This document shows, one piece after another, positions 11,319 through 24,591 of a stretch of DNA of 64,000 bases. Each line of letters begins with the position of its first letter. Position 1 is the stretch's first letter. This DNA comes from Conus ventricosus (taxonomy: Eukaryota; Mollusca; Gastropoda; Neogastropoda; Conidae). The stretch covers positions 88,666,501-88,730,500 of the forward strand of contig CM031607.1 of the NCBI GenBank assembly GCA_018398815.1, in the 5' to 3' direction. Under the pieces are notes generated by a model. The model did not search any database. It was not told where the DNA came from and worked only from the letters and a program-made list of their open reading frames with translations. Made by a program: the position numbers and the translations under genes.

Positions 11319-12208
11319 ATCCTATCTTGTATCTCGGTATATTATGCCTTAAATAGTTCTTCTTCGTATTTTAACAGGAAGAACCGCGGAGATTATTGCG
11401 CTGACAAATATGTTTTTAGATAGTTGTCCTCGGGATTCTTTTCCCCCTAAAACTAAAACCCAAAATTTCAGGCAGCCGCATGACTGATTCTGAGCTGATT
11501 AAGTTGTGGAATCTGTGGCTTCGGCACTTCACTTGGAACAGCCTCAAAACAAAACGTCACATGCAATAGTCTTATATTTCATGTAATATTCCACCACTTC
11601 TTTTTCTTAAATGGTGTATTCCGATGAGTCAACTTAGCTAAACCGTGTTGGTGAGGTCGTTGTATTTTATTTTATCCTTTTTGAGTTATTACAATTTGGA
11701 TATATAAGGTGTTTCAAATATAAATACATTTAAAGTTTTGTCCAAACTGTTATTTGGTAAAACAAAAGTTCTACGAGTTATCCAACCCTGTATGATTTTA
11801 TAAACATAAAAAAACACCAAAACAGTTGTTCACCTAAACGTGGAAATCTAATTCTTTTGTGTTTTTCTTAATATCTGGGTGTACCTGTGGTATTTATGTA
11901 CAATCTTTTAGGCCTAATTTCACAGCCTGTGTGATTTAGCACCCATTGTGACTTGGCGCCATGACAGAAACACAGGTAAGTAAAAGACACACCCGAAGGT
12001 GCCAGCGGACCGAGAAAAGAACTGCTCTCAGCAGCTGAAACAGTCAGACGGGAGCAGTCCTGTGCCCACCCTTGGAAGCCTGTGCTGTCTTCACATAGGG
12101 TGCTGGCACTCACAGGATATAACTGCTCCCTGGCAGATGCCGTTATGTAACCACCGGACGCGACACAAAGAACCTCCACAGAAGCGCCTTCATGTATGTC
12201 CTAGCTTA

Positions 12209-12956
12209 GGCTGCGGCCATAGTAAACCCGGTTTTTTTACCGCCGTCTTTTTTGCCGGCCCGGGTAAAAGATCCTGCCCGGCTTAATTGCTCTGTAGCAT
12301 CACCGATGACAGATGTGGGTGGCCATAGTGAAGCAGGTCCGGCCTGGCATTTACAACCCGTCGTTTCGACTTTCGAGCAAAACGTCCGTTTGCCGGGTCG
12401 ACGGAAAGGAAAAGGGAAAGGGGAAGAACTCCGTTCCTGATTTCTCAATGACTTATCTCCCTTGCAAACATGGACGAAGAGAAGTTGATCAGTGCTGTGA
12501 GGCTCAGAACCTTTATTTACAGCAAAAGTGACAAGAGACATGCCGAAGTTAGTTGACTTTTCTCGAAGATCAGGTGCACAGAGTTCAGGAAGATGATCAA
12601 AAGAATGAGGTGTCATTCTGAGGTACTGATGAAACTTCTCTGAGTGATTGCGCAGTTGGGGCATCAGATGGTGATATTCTCCATACATGCGTCTCGATCT
12701 GTTGATAGGATGAACAGCGAAACGTCGTAGGCTCCCTCTTTTCTTCCTCCACCACCACAGCAACAACAACGATCTGGTCCGTTTCGTCCGCGCCGTTTTG
12801 ATAGTGACGACTCACATTTCCCTTGACCTCAGCAAGAGACGGCCGTCAAAACTCCGGAAAGCCGTGTTTACTACGGCCACTTTGACGGACCCGTTCTACC
12901 GGCTAAAGAGACGGCCGTCAAAACTCAGGACAGCCGGGTTTACTATGGCCGCAGCC
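12209..12956 (-). mobile_element. PIF/Harbinger element, internally deleted, 748 bp
   Basis: Perfect 23-bp terminal inverted repeats begin GGCTGCGGCCATAGTAAACC at 12209 and end with its complement at 12956. It is flanked by TTA at 12206-12208 and 12957-12959. Copies 2 (near 40295) and 3 (near 62446) show the empty site with a single TTA, which proves insertion with a 3-bp duplication. That duplication is typical of PIF/Harbinger. The right end also holds a second, imperfect subterminal copy of the terminal motif (about 12833-12900 against 12905-12956). The interior keeps the start of a Harbinger transposase on the minus strand and little else. Confidence 0.93.
12530..12769 (-). pseudogene. 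Harbinger (HARBI1-like) transposase N-terminal fragment
   Basis: About 80 residues in the form typical of Harbinger transposases: RRFAVHPINRSRRMYGEYHH, then LRNHSEKFHQYLRMTPHSFD and APDLREKSTNF. This is the segment before the DDE nuclease domain. The reading frame then runs into unrelated sequence, so all catalytic Asp/Glu residues are missing and the element cannot move itself. It also lacks the Myb-like partner ORF of full Harbinger elements. The family assignment rests on the motif string and on the TTA duplication. Confidence 0.88.
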
Positions 12957-13330
12957 TTAGAGTCTCTGTTTCTTTTTCAATCAGCCTACGGGCAGTATTC
13001 AGTATTACCTTTTCTCTAGCTCTGAAACACCGCACCACAGGGAAAATGGACATGGAAATGTGGAAGGAGCGCAATGCCTTGGTGGACTGTGGTGCCGTGA
13101 GTTCAGAACACAGCTGCGTGCGTTGCGCTCCTCTACAAAGCGAGTATGCTACGGGACTACTCGTACGAAAAAGAGACATGCAGCATACCACTATAAGACA
13201 CAATGCCAGCGGTGATCATAAAGTTACAGCACTGAAACTGGTCACTGGTGATGTGCCTGCGACGTACAATAGTAATTCTGTGATGGTAGTTTTTTTTTCA
13301 ATTGAAGGATAAATAAATATGGACCCCCAA

Positions 13331-13693
13331 AAAGTGACCCTTCATGCCCCGTTCTTATGGTGATTTCAGTTTCAAAGTCCGAGCTGTGGCTGTGGATGGG
13401 GGTTGGAATGAGCGGCGTGGGTGCAATGCCACTGAGGTGGCACAGAAGATGGGACTGGAAAAAAACTTTATCGTATTGTTGTAGTTGTTGTTGCAGTGGT
13501 TGTGTTGGTGGTAATGGTATTAGTGGTGGTGGCGGAGTTGATGGTGGTAATTTCGGCGATTTTGATCGCCGTCATCTGTATAAAATGTTGTCAGCAAAAA
13601 ACTGTCAATATATCTGATAAAATGAAATTGTGTGCCGATTGTGAAAGTTATGCTTCTAGAGTTTACGTCGACAAACGCGAGAGACAGAGGTAG
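13331..13693 (+). other. Frame ending in a hydrophobic segment and short tail, copy 1
   Basis: Near 13480-13590 one plus frame encodes about 30 Val/Leu/Ile/Ala residues followed by CIKCCQQK and a polar tail of about 30 residues to a stop at 13691-13693. This resembles a single membrane-spanning segment with a stop-transfer signal. Upstream text (ATEVAQKMGLEK) is in another frame, so one base would have to be missing. A GTT/GTG-rich stretch codes hydrophobic residues by default, so this may be simple sequence. Copies 2 and 3 preserve the hydrophobic segment but not the tail. Confidence 0.25.
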
Positions 13694-13706
13694 ACATAGA
13701 TAGATT

Positions 13707-13710
<4 letters not shown>

Positions 13711-13760
<50 letters not shown>

Positions 13761-13801
13761 AGAGGAGAGAGAGAGAGAATATGTGCAAATTCCTATCTGT
13801 T

Positions 13802-13859
<58 letters not shown>

Positions 13860-13984
13860 GTGTGCGTGCGCCGCAAGCAAGCAAGCAAGCAAGCAACTCA
13901 AATCTTAAAGGAACCTAAATACATTCGCTCATTGGTTGTATACCGCACTCACAAAACACACGCGCACAACAACACAACAAACAC

Positions 13985-14043
<59 letters not shown>

Positions 14044-14058
14044 GCGCGCACGCGCGCA
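13711..14058. repeat. Composite microsatellite: (GA)n (TG)n (CAAG)n (CA)n (CG)n
   Basis: GA at 13711-13776, TG at 13802-13858, CAAG tetramers at 13875-13894, then CA and CG dinucleotides at 13988-14058. The same order is found at 41329-42010 and 63484-64000. Homology of copies 1 and 2 stops at the CG tract. Confidence 0.95.
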
Positions 14059-14322
14059 TGGATACATAAACAGACATATAATTTTCAGTGGATGTTCTTT
14101 CATTCATTTAAGAATCGAAAACTAAAAAGAACATTCTCACATTACATTACATTGACTTATAATATCCAAACCATGAAAGGCCTCTCAATTTGTCTTAGAA
14201 CACTAAAATCAAAACAAGATTAAAACATGGTGTTGCTCAGAGGATTAAACAGCTCTTCAGGTTTTGTCATTAAATCAACATATCAAAATTACAGTGCCTG
14301 AATACTTCTTTAAAAATGGATC
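14059..14322. other. Short unannotated stretch before gap
   Basis: AT-rich sequence with no counterpart in copy 2. I see no gene or repeat in it. Confidence 0.6.
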
Positions 14323-14422
14323 NNNNNNNNNNNNNNNNNNNNNNNNNNNNNNNNNNNNNNNNNNNNNNNNNNNNNNNNNNNNNNNNNNNNNNNNNNNNNN
14401 NNNNNNNNNNNNNNNNNNNNNN
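14323..14422. other. Assembly gap (100 N)
   Basis: A run of 100 N, a conventional placeholder of unknown true size. Sequence quality changes sharply across it. Confidence 1.
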
Positions 14423-17400
14423 TTTTGGGAAAATTTTTTGAAAAGAAACAGTTCATAAACCATACACATGAAGAACACTGATCTCAAACCAATCCACAGA
14501 TGCCAAAAAAAGATTTTTCAAGCTGAAAAAACAGCTTTTTTTGGGAAAGACTAGGGAGAATCCGCACACTAAGATTCAGATTAGTCCCCAAAAGAGAACG
14601 AAGCAATTAAGCTGACTTCAAAAACCAAATTATCGGGACTTAAAGTTTTCATGATCATTTGGGCATAATGAGAAAAAAAAAAAAGCAAATTAACAAACCT
14701 GTTTTAGGGGGTTTACGGGGTTTAGAATTAAAAACTTTTTGATGTTAGAGTTTCTTTAACTTTTTTAAAGCCCCGACCTGATCCAGAACTTTACACAGTA
14801 CAGATAGTTTTGTTATAGAATTCCTACGAAGATATTTATAAAGACAGGGAATTAGAAGTACTAAAGGACGAGCGGATGGTATGACACCCCCGATTACCTA
14901 AAAATTCGCCTTTAAAAATAAATTTACTAACAAAAAAGGTTTTGGGAAAAAGAGAAGGAAATTATCTGAAAGGTACAAGAGTATGGGGTTAAGGTAAAAA
15001 AATTACATATTTCGACCAGGAAAAAAACCTTTAAAAAAAGCAAAAGGAATATCTCGCAGTTTTGTGCATCAACATATCACTGAAAACACAAAAAGCATTG
15101 TTTGGGCAAAAAAGATTTTTCATCATAAAAAGAAAAAACTGCGATCTAATCTACATGAGATCAACAAACATTTGTAACAAAAAAGTCTTTAGATAGAACA
15201 AACACAAAACGTGTTTTTTGTTAACCCGGGTTTTAAATGCATATGCATTAAGAACCGTAAAAAAATTAAAAGGGCAACGGGTCTGGGGGGATATCTCATT
15301 CTTCTTTTACAAAAGATTTTTTGAGGAGCGGGTTTTTTGTTGTGCCTTTCCGTAAAAACAGGGGCGGTTTCATCTTTCAATTCTTTTTATTTCATAGATA
15401 AACACCCCAAAAACTGGATCTTTGCCCTGAGCTATGTCCCCTTCTGCTCCCCCGGTAAAAAAAGGACCTTACTTTAAAACCAAACGGAAATAGTTGCCGG
15501 GATAAAGGCTCTCCTTCAAAACATTTTTTTGTTTTTTTTTTGTTTGCTTGTACGGTTTTAGCCCTTTAAATTTTTTCATTATTCATTGCGCGCAAAACTG
15601 AGGGCAGTCTTCGACCCATTCTGGTTGCGAAATTGTAAATCAGCCTCTGTGATACGGGAGGAAAAAGTCTTTCAGCTACTTTTTGTTAAATTTTCAACTA
15701 AACCTGTGATCGGAACCCCGGGGAATTCCTTTTTTTTAATGTAACTCATTTTCCAAAAATAATTGATTCACTCCCCTTTAAAAATTTTTTCCATCATCGT
15801 TGAACAGGGGGGGGTAATTTAGGGGGCCTCGGGGTAAACAGTTTATGGCAACAGCAACACCCAGACCTCTTTTGTGTTAAGGTTCTGCTCTTTTATTTTG
15901 AAGCTATTCAAGACTGTGAGTGCTACAAAATCTTTTCGTCTAATCCATCAGAGGAAAATGAAACCTTTGAGGGTGTCTTTTTGGAGTTTTTTTGACAAAG
16001 TGTGGTCCCTTTCGTCTAGCCCGGTAAATAAATTTGCCAAATCCTTGTTTAGATAACCATTCTTTGCGGGGTTCACGACCCAGTGCTGGTTTTAGCTTTT
16101 AATTGCGTTATTCCCTCCAAATACCTTTTTGGCAAAAAATAGTTTTTGTTTCATTTTTTACTCACCAAATTATCGCAACAAAATACACAACGGCCATCCA
16201 AACGACAAAAAACCCCGTTTTCTTGCACTTTTTTTTTTTTCTGAGGGGTTGAAAAAAGTCACTAATTTTTGGGCGAGGCAATGTTTCAAGGGGTTTCCCC
16301 TTTTAAAAATAAATCTTTTATCGCTTGAAACATCTTTAAATGTGAAAGCTGCATGCCCCTGTTTTTTTCAGTGTTTATTAATAAAATCTAACTGCCAAGT
16401 CCCCTGCTTTTAAAGGGCCCTTTTGGCCTGCTAGTTCCCCATATTTTGGAAATGTTTTTTTTCTCCCCGTCATCCCGCTTTTTACAAATGCGAAATTATT
16501 TCCGCTAAAAGCAAGCGCTTCACCACAGCGCCCCATCATATTACAGTGAACCCATTTTTTAAAAGATTTTTCTTACATATTATATTTGGGGAAATTATTT
16601 CCTTGCTTAACTAGAAAATCTTCGTAGAAAACGAAGCGCAATGAAGAAAATTAGTTTTCAAATCCTCAAAGTAAAATTTGCCAAGACTCGGGGTTTAAAT
16701 TCTTAACAATTTTTTTACCAAGCATTGATACCTCATTTAGGCCTCCAATAACACAGAATGGTAACAAGTTAGCAACAGGGGGTGCTCTTTTTATAAAATA
16801 AAATAATTTAAATTTAAAAAAAACATGAACAGTGAGATCCACACAGCACAAGGGGGCCCAAAAAACCTTTCCCTGAATTTAAAAATCCAATTGATGCCCA
16901 AAGCTATTACCCAAAAAGAGAGGCTGATTTTTTGGGCGCAGTAAAAAAACAAAACATTCCTCGAACTAAATTCAGCATTGAACAATCAACAGAGTCGCCG
17001 CAAGACTTAAAGACAAACGGGTAGAACGCAGGGGGGGTTAAGAATGGGAAAAGTGGGGGCAAAGGGGTTTTAGTTTTACACAAACTAGTCTAATTTGCTC
17101 CCTTGATTCTAAACAAATCTACGTATGATTTAACGCAAGACCCGTTTTAACAAAGCATTAGAGTCTCGGGGGTGTGTTTTATACATAGTTTGGAACATTG
17201 TTTTTCCCCTTAACATGGGGTTAATAACTTTTAACATATGATTTTGTTTCCCTTCAAAAGAACGAGCGGAAAAAAACAGAATCAAAAACACTAATCAGGT
17301 GGAAAAGAAACCCAACCAAAAAACAGCAGAAAACGCTGACAGGTGGGACCATTAAAAATCCCGGCGTGTTGAAGCGGGAAAAAAATTTTGCAAGTGGGAA

Positions 17401-20400
17401 AAGACAAAAAAAATTTAAATTTCAATATGACCAACATGAAAACATAACACCGCCCCAAGCCAAAAAAAGTTGTTCAAAGCCCCTATAAAAAAAAACCCTG
17501 CTTTTAAAGGGCCCCGAATTCTTCATGGTATATTGAACTTAAAAAGTTTCCATTTTTTGGGGCCCCCTTTCTGCTGCTGGGGGCTGTTATTCGGTTTTAA
17601 AATAATAACCAATGGGAACAAAAAAAAAGAAGTTAAAACAACCTGAACCCTAAAAACAGAAAAAAAACAAATGCACGCCAAAAACCCCCAACAACAAAAA
17701 ATCATTTTGATCCATTTTTTAAAGCAATAATATTTTAAAAATTTTTTAATAAAAATAGACTGGGGTATTAAAAATGATAAAGTCAATAAATAAAAACATG
17801 GAGCATAAAAACATTTCCATAACCAGAATTGAACAATGCGGTTGCTTAGGATGTAAGAACTCATTAAGACTATGCAGAAACGCTACAAGACTCCCAACGA
17901 GAAAAATTTTTTTGAGGCGGTGTTACATTAACTCACATTTTTAAAATAAAAAACAACTTGTATTTTTTTTATAATTTTAAATAATTGAATAAAACTGGTT
18001 TTACTTTAAAGGGGGCCCAAAATTCAATCTTTAGGTAACTTTTAAACAAGAACTTAATTAAAAAAATTAATCAAGAACTTATTAAGAAAATTGAAGTAAA
18101 TTTAATTTAAAAAAATTAAAATTCTAAGGATACTAAAATTTAAAAATTTTGAGTGACTAATTAAAAACTTGGAAGGACTGGGGGAAAAATTAATTTTGAA
18201 CTTTGGGGGGGCTTAATTTAAAAACCTCACTTGAGTAACTTTAATTAAAAAACTTAAAGGTTCTTAATTAAACCCTTTCCAACCAAGCGTTCAAAAATGG
18301 TAACAGGGTACACTTCCATAAAAAGGGCCAAGGAAATAACGCTGTAACAGTCTTGGGGGTTAAACGATTTACCCCTGGCCTATTTTAACTTGGGGTGCCC
18401 ATTTGGGAACCCTGGTTTTGTCGCGCGGGTGACAGTGTGCACCCAAAAACCACACACACACACATCACCACCGTACACGTCAAAACACTTTTAAAGGGAA
18501 AAGACGTTTAAAAACAAAGAACAACAAAACACACACGCGCGCGCCCCGCCACACACACACACAACTTACCGCACACCCCAAACAAACACACCAGCAATTT
18601 TCGCCGCACCAAAGGCCACCTGTCAATCCCCACGCACTTTATCGATGCATCACAAAAGTAGTAATGGAGTGGTCTCCCTGTACACGGGGTTTTCCCACCA
18701 CCAAAAAATAAACTTAAATATAAAATTCAACTACTCGCTATTGGGGGGGCGTTGCCACCCGGCCCTCACACTTTCGGGGGTTTGGGGTTGCGATTCAGGG
18801 GTGACTTCCCCCATTAGTTGGTCACACCAGTTTTGAGGGGGACCCGAGTCTTGGGGGGGGGGGGGGGGTTAAAAACCCCTCCAGAAAGAAACCCGGGGTC
18901 ACCATCCAGACCAGAGCCCCACCACCACCCCAAAAAAAACCCAGGCAAACATACCCGGGGTTTCCCCCCCCTGAAAGCATGGTCGACACAAAGGACGCCG
19001 GAATAAAATAAATCAAAGTCGGCCCTGCTCAGGGGGGGGGGGTTTTGGGTATTTTTTATGTTAAAAAAAATGGATTTCTTCGCCTTTTTTAACAAATACC
19101 TAAAATCAGTTTAAAATAAAAAATTTATCCATTGTTAAAATAACACACCCAAGCCAGTAGATCCATTGGGAAAAAACACACCCCCACAGTAAACCTCCTT
19201 CCCGGTAAGCAGGGCAGGAAAAAATGTGAGTCAGCTGGACACGCCCATCCGCATGGGACTTGTCTAAATGCCGCAACACAAAACTATTCGAAATCGTTAG
19301 TCTATCACGATAAGTAATCAGGTGCCGACCAGCCGGTCTCTGCAGTAATCGGGTAGTAGCAATTTAAGGGCCCCCCCCCTTTGTATATGGGGGCGTTCAG
19401 TCGCGGCTGCTTTTCCCTACTTTAACTCTAGGGAAACGGGGTTCAGCCCCGGCTATTTTCCCCTACGCTACTCTTAAAAAACTTTAGAAAATTTATTTTG
19501 CCCCCCGAAAAACCCCTGCCCCAGTATGTTTGTTTGTAGAAAATTCGTTTTTTTTTGGTTTTTGGTTTTTTTACTTTTTTCAAAAAAGAGGACAGTAATA
19601 TCCCAAATCCTGGGGCACTTTCGCCCAAAAAACTGGTTTGAGGGGCCAAAAAAGGGTGATTTTGGATTGGCATTTTTACGTTCTTCGGGCCCCCCAAAAA
19701 GACAACTTTGGAGACCAAACCCAGAAAAAAAAAAAAACCCAACTTTGTGTAAAAGCAATTTTAAGTGAAAGCCCTATACGGGGAAAGCCTTTTCACCCTC
19801 GCACGAAGGGGGAACATGTTCCCGGGGAAAAGTTTTTTGAAAAGGGGAAAACTTTTCGTCAATTTGAAACAAAAAAATTTGGGAAAAATCAACAAAACCA
19901 AAAAAATGACTTTCCCAAAGCAGTGTGGCCAACAGGACGAAAAGGCAGGTGAGGGTGCCTAAAGAGGTAATCCTAGAGAACAGTGACCCTGTAGTTCCCG
20001 CCAAATAGTCGTCTGGAAATTGGTTTGGAGGATGGGAAAAGAAAACCCGGAAAAAAATTTATACAAAAAAATAGAAAGGGTTTTTGTAAAAAATTTTTGA
20101 AATTAGAAAATTTTCCAAAAACCTGGGAAAAAGACAAAAATTAAATGGAGAAGAAATGTTCTAAATTTAAAAAAGATGAAGTGCCCTCTGGGGGGAAAAA
20201 AGATAAATAAAGTAAAGGGGAGTTCGAAATAGTTAGGCAATACACACGAAAGGACAATTTTAAAAAAATAATCAATTAGGCCTGGAGTTTTCTCAGAAAG
20301 AAAAGCAAAAGGGACGGAAACAAGGCTACCCCTTTTACAAAAAAAACGCTGGGGCCCTCTATTTTTTCACCTTTCCCCACTTCAGGTAAAGCACAGATTT

Positions 20401-21429
20401 GGGAAAAGGTTTGTGCACGGAAAAAACCCCGGACCGGTTTTTTTTAGGCTAACAAACGGGAAAAATTTTAAAATTTCCGAAATTTTTTGGCAGGGGAAAA
20501 AAAATTTGAGGAAATAAAAATACAAAGATCTCCAAAAACCGAAGCCCTCACCAAACTGAACCCAAAAAGGGACTATTGCGGGAAGAAGAGGAAACCCAGC
20601 TGTTGTTTCTCCCTGGTTTTTTAAAGGAAAATTATACGGCAGCTGAGGGGCCACTTTTCTCTGAACGTGGGAAGACGGAGACAGGGGGGAAAATCGAAAC
20701 GGGGCCCTTTTGCCGACCCCAACCCCCTTTCACCAGAGGGCCTCGGGGCCACAGGAAACCCGGGGATGGGGGGAAGCGGGAAAGCCTGGGGGAGGGGGAA
20801 AGGCGGTCGGCAAAAGGGGGGACGAGGGGAGAGAGGAGGGTTTGAGGGGACAGGCCGGGGATCAACACGTCCATCGTTACCTGGGGTTTTTCCCCGCCCA
20901 TCTAAATCCCCCAAGGGGCCACCGTTTGTAAAGAAAAAAAAACAGTCGAAAAATTTTTGGCCCAAAACATTCGTGAAGCCCGGGCATGAGTGTGGCACTT
21001 GCGGGCTGGCAGTTTCTGGGACTGTCAGTTGTGTCACCAGTTTTAACCTTTGCAGCCTTTTGTCGCCCAAAAACCACCCAAGAACACCCACAATTGGGGG
21101 TTTCCCCTTGGAAATTTGAACGAAACGAGGATTACGTGGAATCTTTCTGAAGTGGAAGTCTCTCCAAAAAAGATGTGCATCCCAAAGAAAGTAAGTTATG
21201 ACTTCCCTCCCCCCCGGGCCCCATTCCACCCCCCCCCTTTTTGTGTTTGTTTTTGTTTGTTGTTTTTTTTGTTTTTTTTTTTTTCCCTTGCCCTTGTTCT
21301 TCCACGGGTAAACGGGAATGCAAAATTAAAAGCCAAATAATCGAAAGGATTTCCTCCCCCTATTTTTTGGGTTGACAAAAAATTGGCATCTCTCTCCCCC
21401 TTTTTCTCTATCTCGGGAGCCCCGGGGGC

Positions 21430-22416
21430 GCACCAGACATACACATTTTTCTCTTCTCTCTTCTCTCTCTCTCTCTCTCTCTTCCTCCCTCTCTCCCTCT
21501 TTTCTCTCTCTCTTCTCTCTCTCTCTCCCTCTCTCTCTTTTTCCCTTCCCCCCCCCCTCTCTCTCCTCTCTTCTCTTTTCTCTCTCTCTCTTTTTCCCTG
21601 TTTTAAACCCAAAGGGAGTTTTTGTTTTTTAACCCCTTTCCCCACAAGGTGCCAAAATATTTTAAACCCTTTTTCTTTTTTTTTTTTCAGATAATAAACT
21701 TTTTTTTCCCTTAAAATTTTTTTAAGTGATGTGTGGCGTTGTTTTAAAAAATTTCTTGTAATCTTATCGCCAACAGGGCCCCTAGGGAAACCCCATGGAT
21801 GTAGACAAAAAATTTTCACCCCGTGAGGCAATCCTTAAAATAACCTGTGATCTGGGGACTTTCTGATAGGCGGGTTTTTTCATGGGTAAATATGTGTCAT
21901 TCACTTTTGACATATTTGTACATCGTAATATATTTTCATTTTGGGGTTTTAATATCGAGCGCGCGGCGGGTGGGGGTTTTATTTTTGTGCGTGTGTGTGT
22001 GTTTTGGGGTTGTGGGGTGTGGGGGGGGGTGGGGGGGGGGGGGGGGGGGTCCCGCGGGCGTACAGGAATGTTTTTTTCTCTCTTTTCTTCACTCTAAATT
22101 CCCTCCCCCTCTCTCTCTTCCCTCCCCCCCCCCTCTCTCTCCCCTTTCTACCCCTAAACTTTGAACATATTGTTGTTTGTGATTGGTGGGGAGGGCCCAA
22201 TTTTGAGTTTTTTTCCCCCCTCTTTTTTTGGAAAAAACTGTGTTGTAAAATTAAAGTGACGATGTGCAAAGGGGATGCATTTTTTTTGGGGCCCAAGGCG
22301 GAGGGTTTTTGGGGGGTTTTTGGGAAACCATTTTTAACGGGCCCGTGGGGGCCCTAATTTGGTGTTTGGGGTTCACAGCATTTGTAGGCACTTCTAGGGG
22401 AAATTTTTTGTTAAAA

Positions 22417-22447
<31 letters not shown>

Positions 22448-22676
22448 AAATTTCACTTTTTAAAAAACCAGATTTGGGTATTGTGTGTCACTGTGCCCCC
22501 TTTTTTTTTTTTTTTTTTTTTTTCCCATGCTCCCCAGGTGTTGTGGATGTTTTTGGTTTCGGTTGTGCTTTGTTTTCTGTGCCCAAAACGCGCATTCACG
22601 GGGCGGGGCGCGCGCGGTGGGGGGCGCGCTCGCGAGTAGGGCCCCATTTGCAGATGCCCACATGTTCTTTTCTTCT

Positions 22677-22716
<40 letters not shown>

Positions 22717-22788
22717 TCTCCTCTTTTCTCCCCAAAACCCTTGGGAAACATTTTGTTTTGACATGTGGATGTTTATGTTTACATTGAG

Positions 22789-22837
<49 letters not shown>

Positions 22838-24560
22838 TTTTCTGTTTCTGACAGGAAAGGGGGTTTTGGAATATCATGACAAATTTACAAAAAAAAAATT
22901 TTTCCTTTTGGGGTTTTTTGGCCCCTATTGCCAACGGGGCCCTTAAACCCCAGAGTTTGGAAAAATTCAATTAGTACTTAATTTCCCCCAAAAATTTGTG
23001 AGTGTATCCAAAAAAAATTAAATTTGGCGTTTTAAGGGGGGTGTTTTCCTTTCTTTTTTTTTTTTTTTAATGCGGTTTTGTTAAAAAATTGTCATTATGC
23101 ACCATGCATTTCTCCACTCAAAAAACTGTTATTAACGTTTTAAATTTGATTGTGCGCTTATATTCTTTTTTTTTCACGCGGCGGGGCCCCCCAACACAAA
23201 AGCCCCCCCCCACACACACACACGCACACCACACACACACCACAACACCCCACACGCACCCACACACACACACACCCCACACACCGGGACCCCACACACC
23301 CAACACACACACCCCGCACACACAAAACCCCAAAACAAACACACACACGCCCCTGTCTCTCTGTCGGTGGGTTTCGGTCTGTTGTCTGTTTCTATGCCTT
23401 TCTCCATCGGGTGTATTTCCCTCCCCCCCTCTTTTTTTTTGCAACCAACTTGGTTTAAAATTCACCCGGGTTTGGTTGAAAATTTTTCCCACATCAAGGG
23501 GCCCGTGTGTGTGTTTTTTTTTTTTTTGTTTTTTTTTTTTCTAACCTCAAAACAGAATGTGTCACATTGGGGTACATTTTTACATGTGTTATTAAAATGT
23601 AATCCGATGATTCACTTTTCATGAGGTGGGGTGATGTTTTAAAGGGGCCATTTTATTTTTTTGGGCATACTGTAAACATGACCTTAAAAAACCCGGGGGC
23701 TTTTTTAAAAATATTCACCCCTTTAATTTTTTTTTTTTTTTGGGGGGGGGTGGGGGGGGGGGGGGGGTGTCAACCCCCAGAGGGGGGGTATTTAACCCGG
23801 GGATCCCAAGTTGGTTTGCGACTTTTGTGCACTTTATGTTTTTGTTTTTTGCACCATTGATTTAAAGACATGGTCACAAAAAAATTTGTTGTTTTTCCGT
23901 CTGTCTGTTGTCTTCTGTCTCCCCTTTTCCTCTTTTTTGTCTCCCTTTGTCTCTGTTTTGTCTCTCCCTGTCTCTGTCTCTGTTCTTCTCTCTCTCTCTC
24001 TTCTTCTCTCTTCTCTCTCCCTCCCCTTTTCTCTCTCTCTCTCTGCATTCACCTTTAAAGGTATGATTCCTTTTGTTGCACTTTAAAGGATTGTTAACCG
24101 TTCTTTTTTCCTGTGAAATGATTTTCCTGTATACATAAGCCGGAAAAATATGTGCAGTCCCAAATGATGTACAAAAAAAAAATTTTTCCCCTTTGTGTAT
24201 GAAAAATTTGTTAAATTTGAAAAAGCTCTAAAAAAAGTTTTAAACAAAAGGGGACCTGCAAAATTTAGAGACTTTGAAAAGGGTTTAGGGAGTCCCTAGT
24301 TTCGTGGGAAATTTTTAAATTGCTTATAGAAATAAACCCTTTTTGGAAAAAAAGGAGATTTTTTAATTTTTTTTTGGATGTTGTTTCTTACATTATTTTT
24401 ATCATTTTTTTTTTGTTTTTTTTTGACATGGTCGCAAATGTTATACCCCCCAAAAATTTGATCTGCGTTTTTTCTTGAAATTTTTTTTTATTTTTTTGGG
24501 CGCGCGCACTCGTAAAAGTACAAAAACGTTTTTGTTTTTGGGCCCGGTTGCTTTAGGGGG

Positions 24561-24591
<31 letters not shown>

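Larger units (their letters stand above)
11868..13205 (-). pseudogene. Candidate host exon(s), copy 1, split by Harbinger insertion
   Basis: On the minus strand, 13205-12960 and 12205-11990 form what is a single stretch in copies 2 and 3. Recognisable text is EVLCVAS, then VPAPYVKTAQASKGG (reached after a one-base shift). A divergent relative at 35020-35249 gives VPEPYVNSAQTSKGG. Between 12068-12100 and 35060-35092, five of seven differences fall at third codon positions of this minus frame, which argues for past selection on a protein. Cysteines and a GASVEVLCVA-like stretch in copy 3 recall an immunoglobulin-type fold, but I do not recognise the family. On the plus strand a good donor (CAGGTAAGT at 11972-11980) complicates the strand call. 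Confidence 0.35.
10548..14060. other. Right flank of triplicated unit, copy 1
   Basis: Aligns in order with 38616-42010 and 60765-64000. Contents in order: an AT-rich lead with TATAAA near 10630 and a short ORF; a pyrimidine/TG array; 11340-11870 AT-rich sequence with nothing recognised; a candidate exon cluster interrupted by a Harbinger element; a frame with a hydrophobic segment; and terminal GA, TG, CAAG, CA and CG tracts. About 300 bp present in copies 2 and 3 before the hydrophobic frame are missing here (junction near 13372). Confidence 0.8.

Noticed and set aside
20621..21229. Frames of 150-210 codons in the G/C-run-rich block
   Set aside because: They arise from smeared poly-G/poly-C/poly-A sequence with Pro/Gly/Lys/Phe-only composition; no motif is present.
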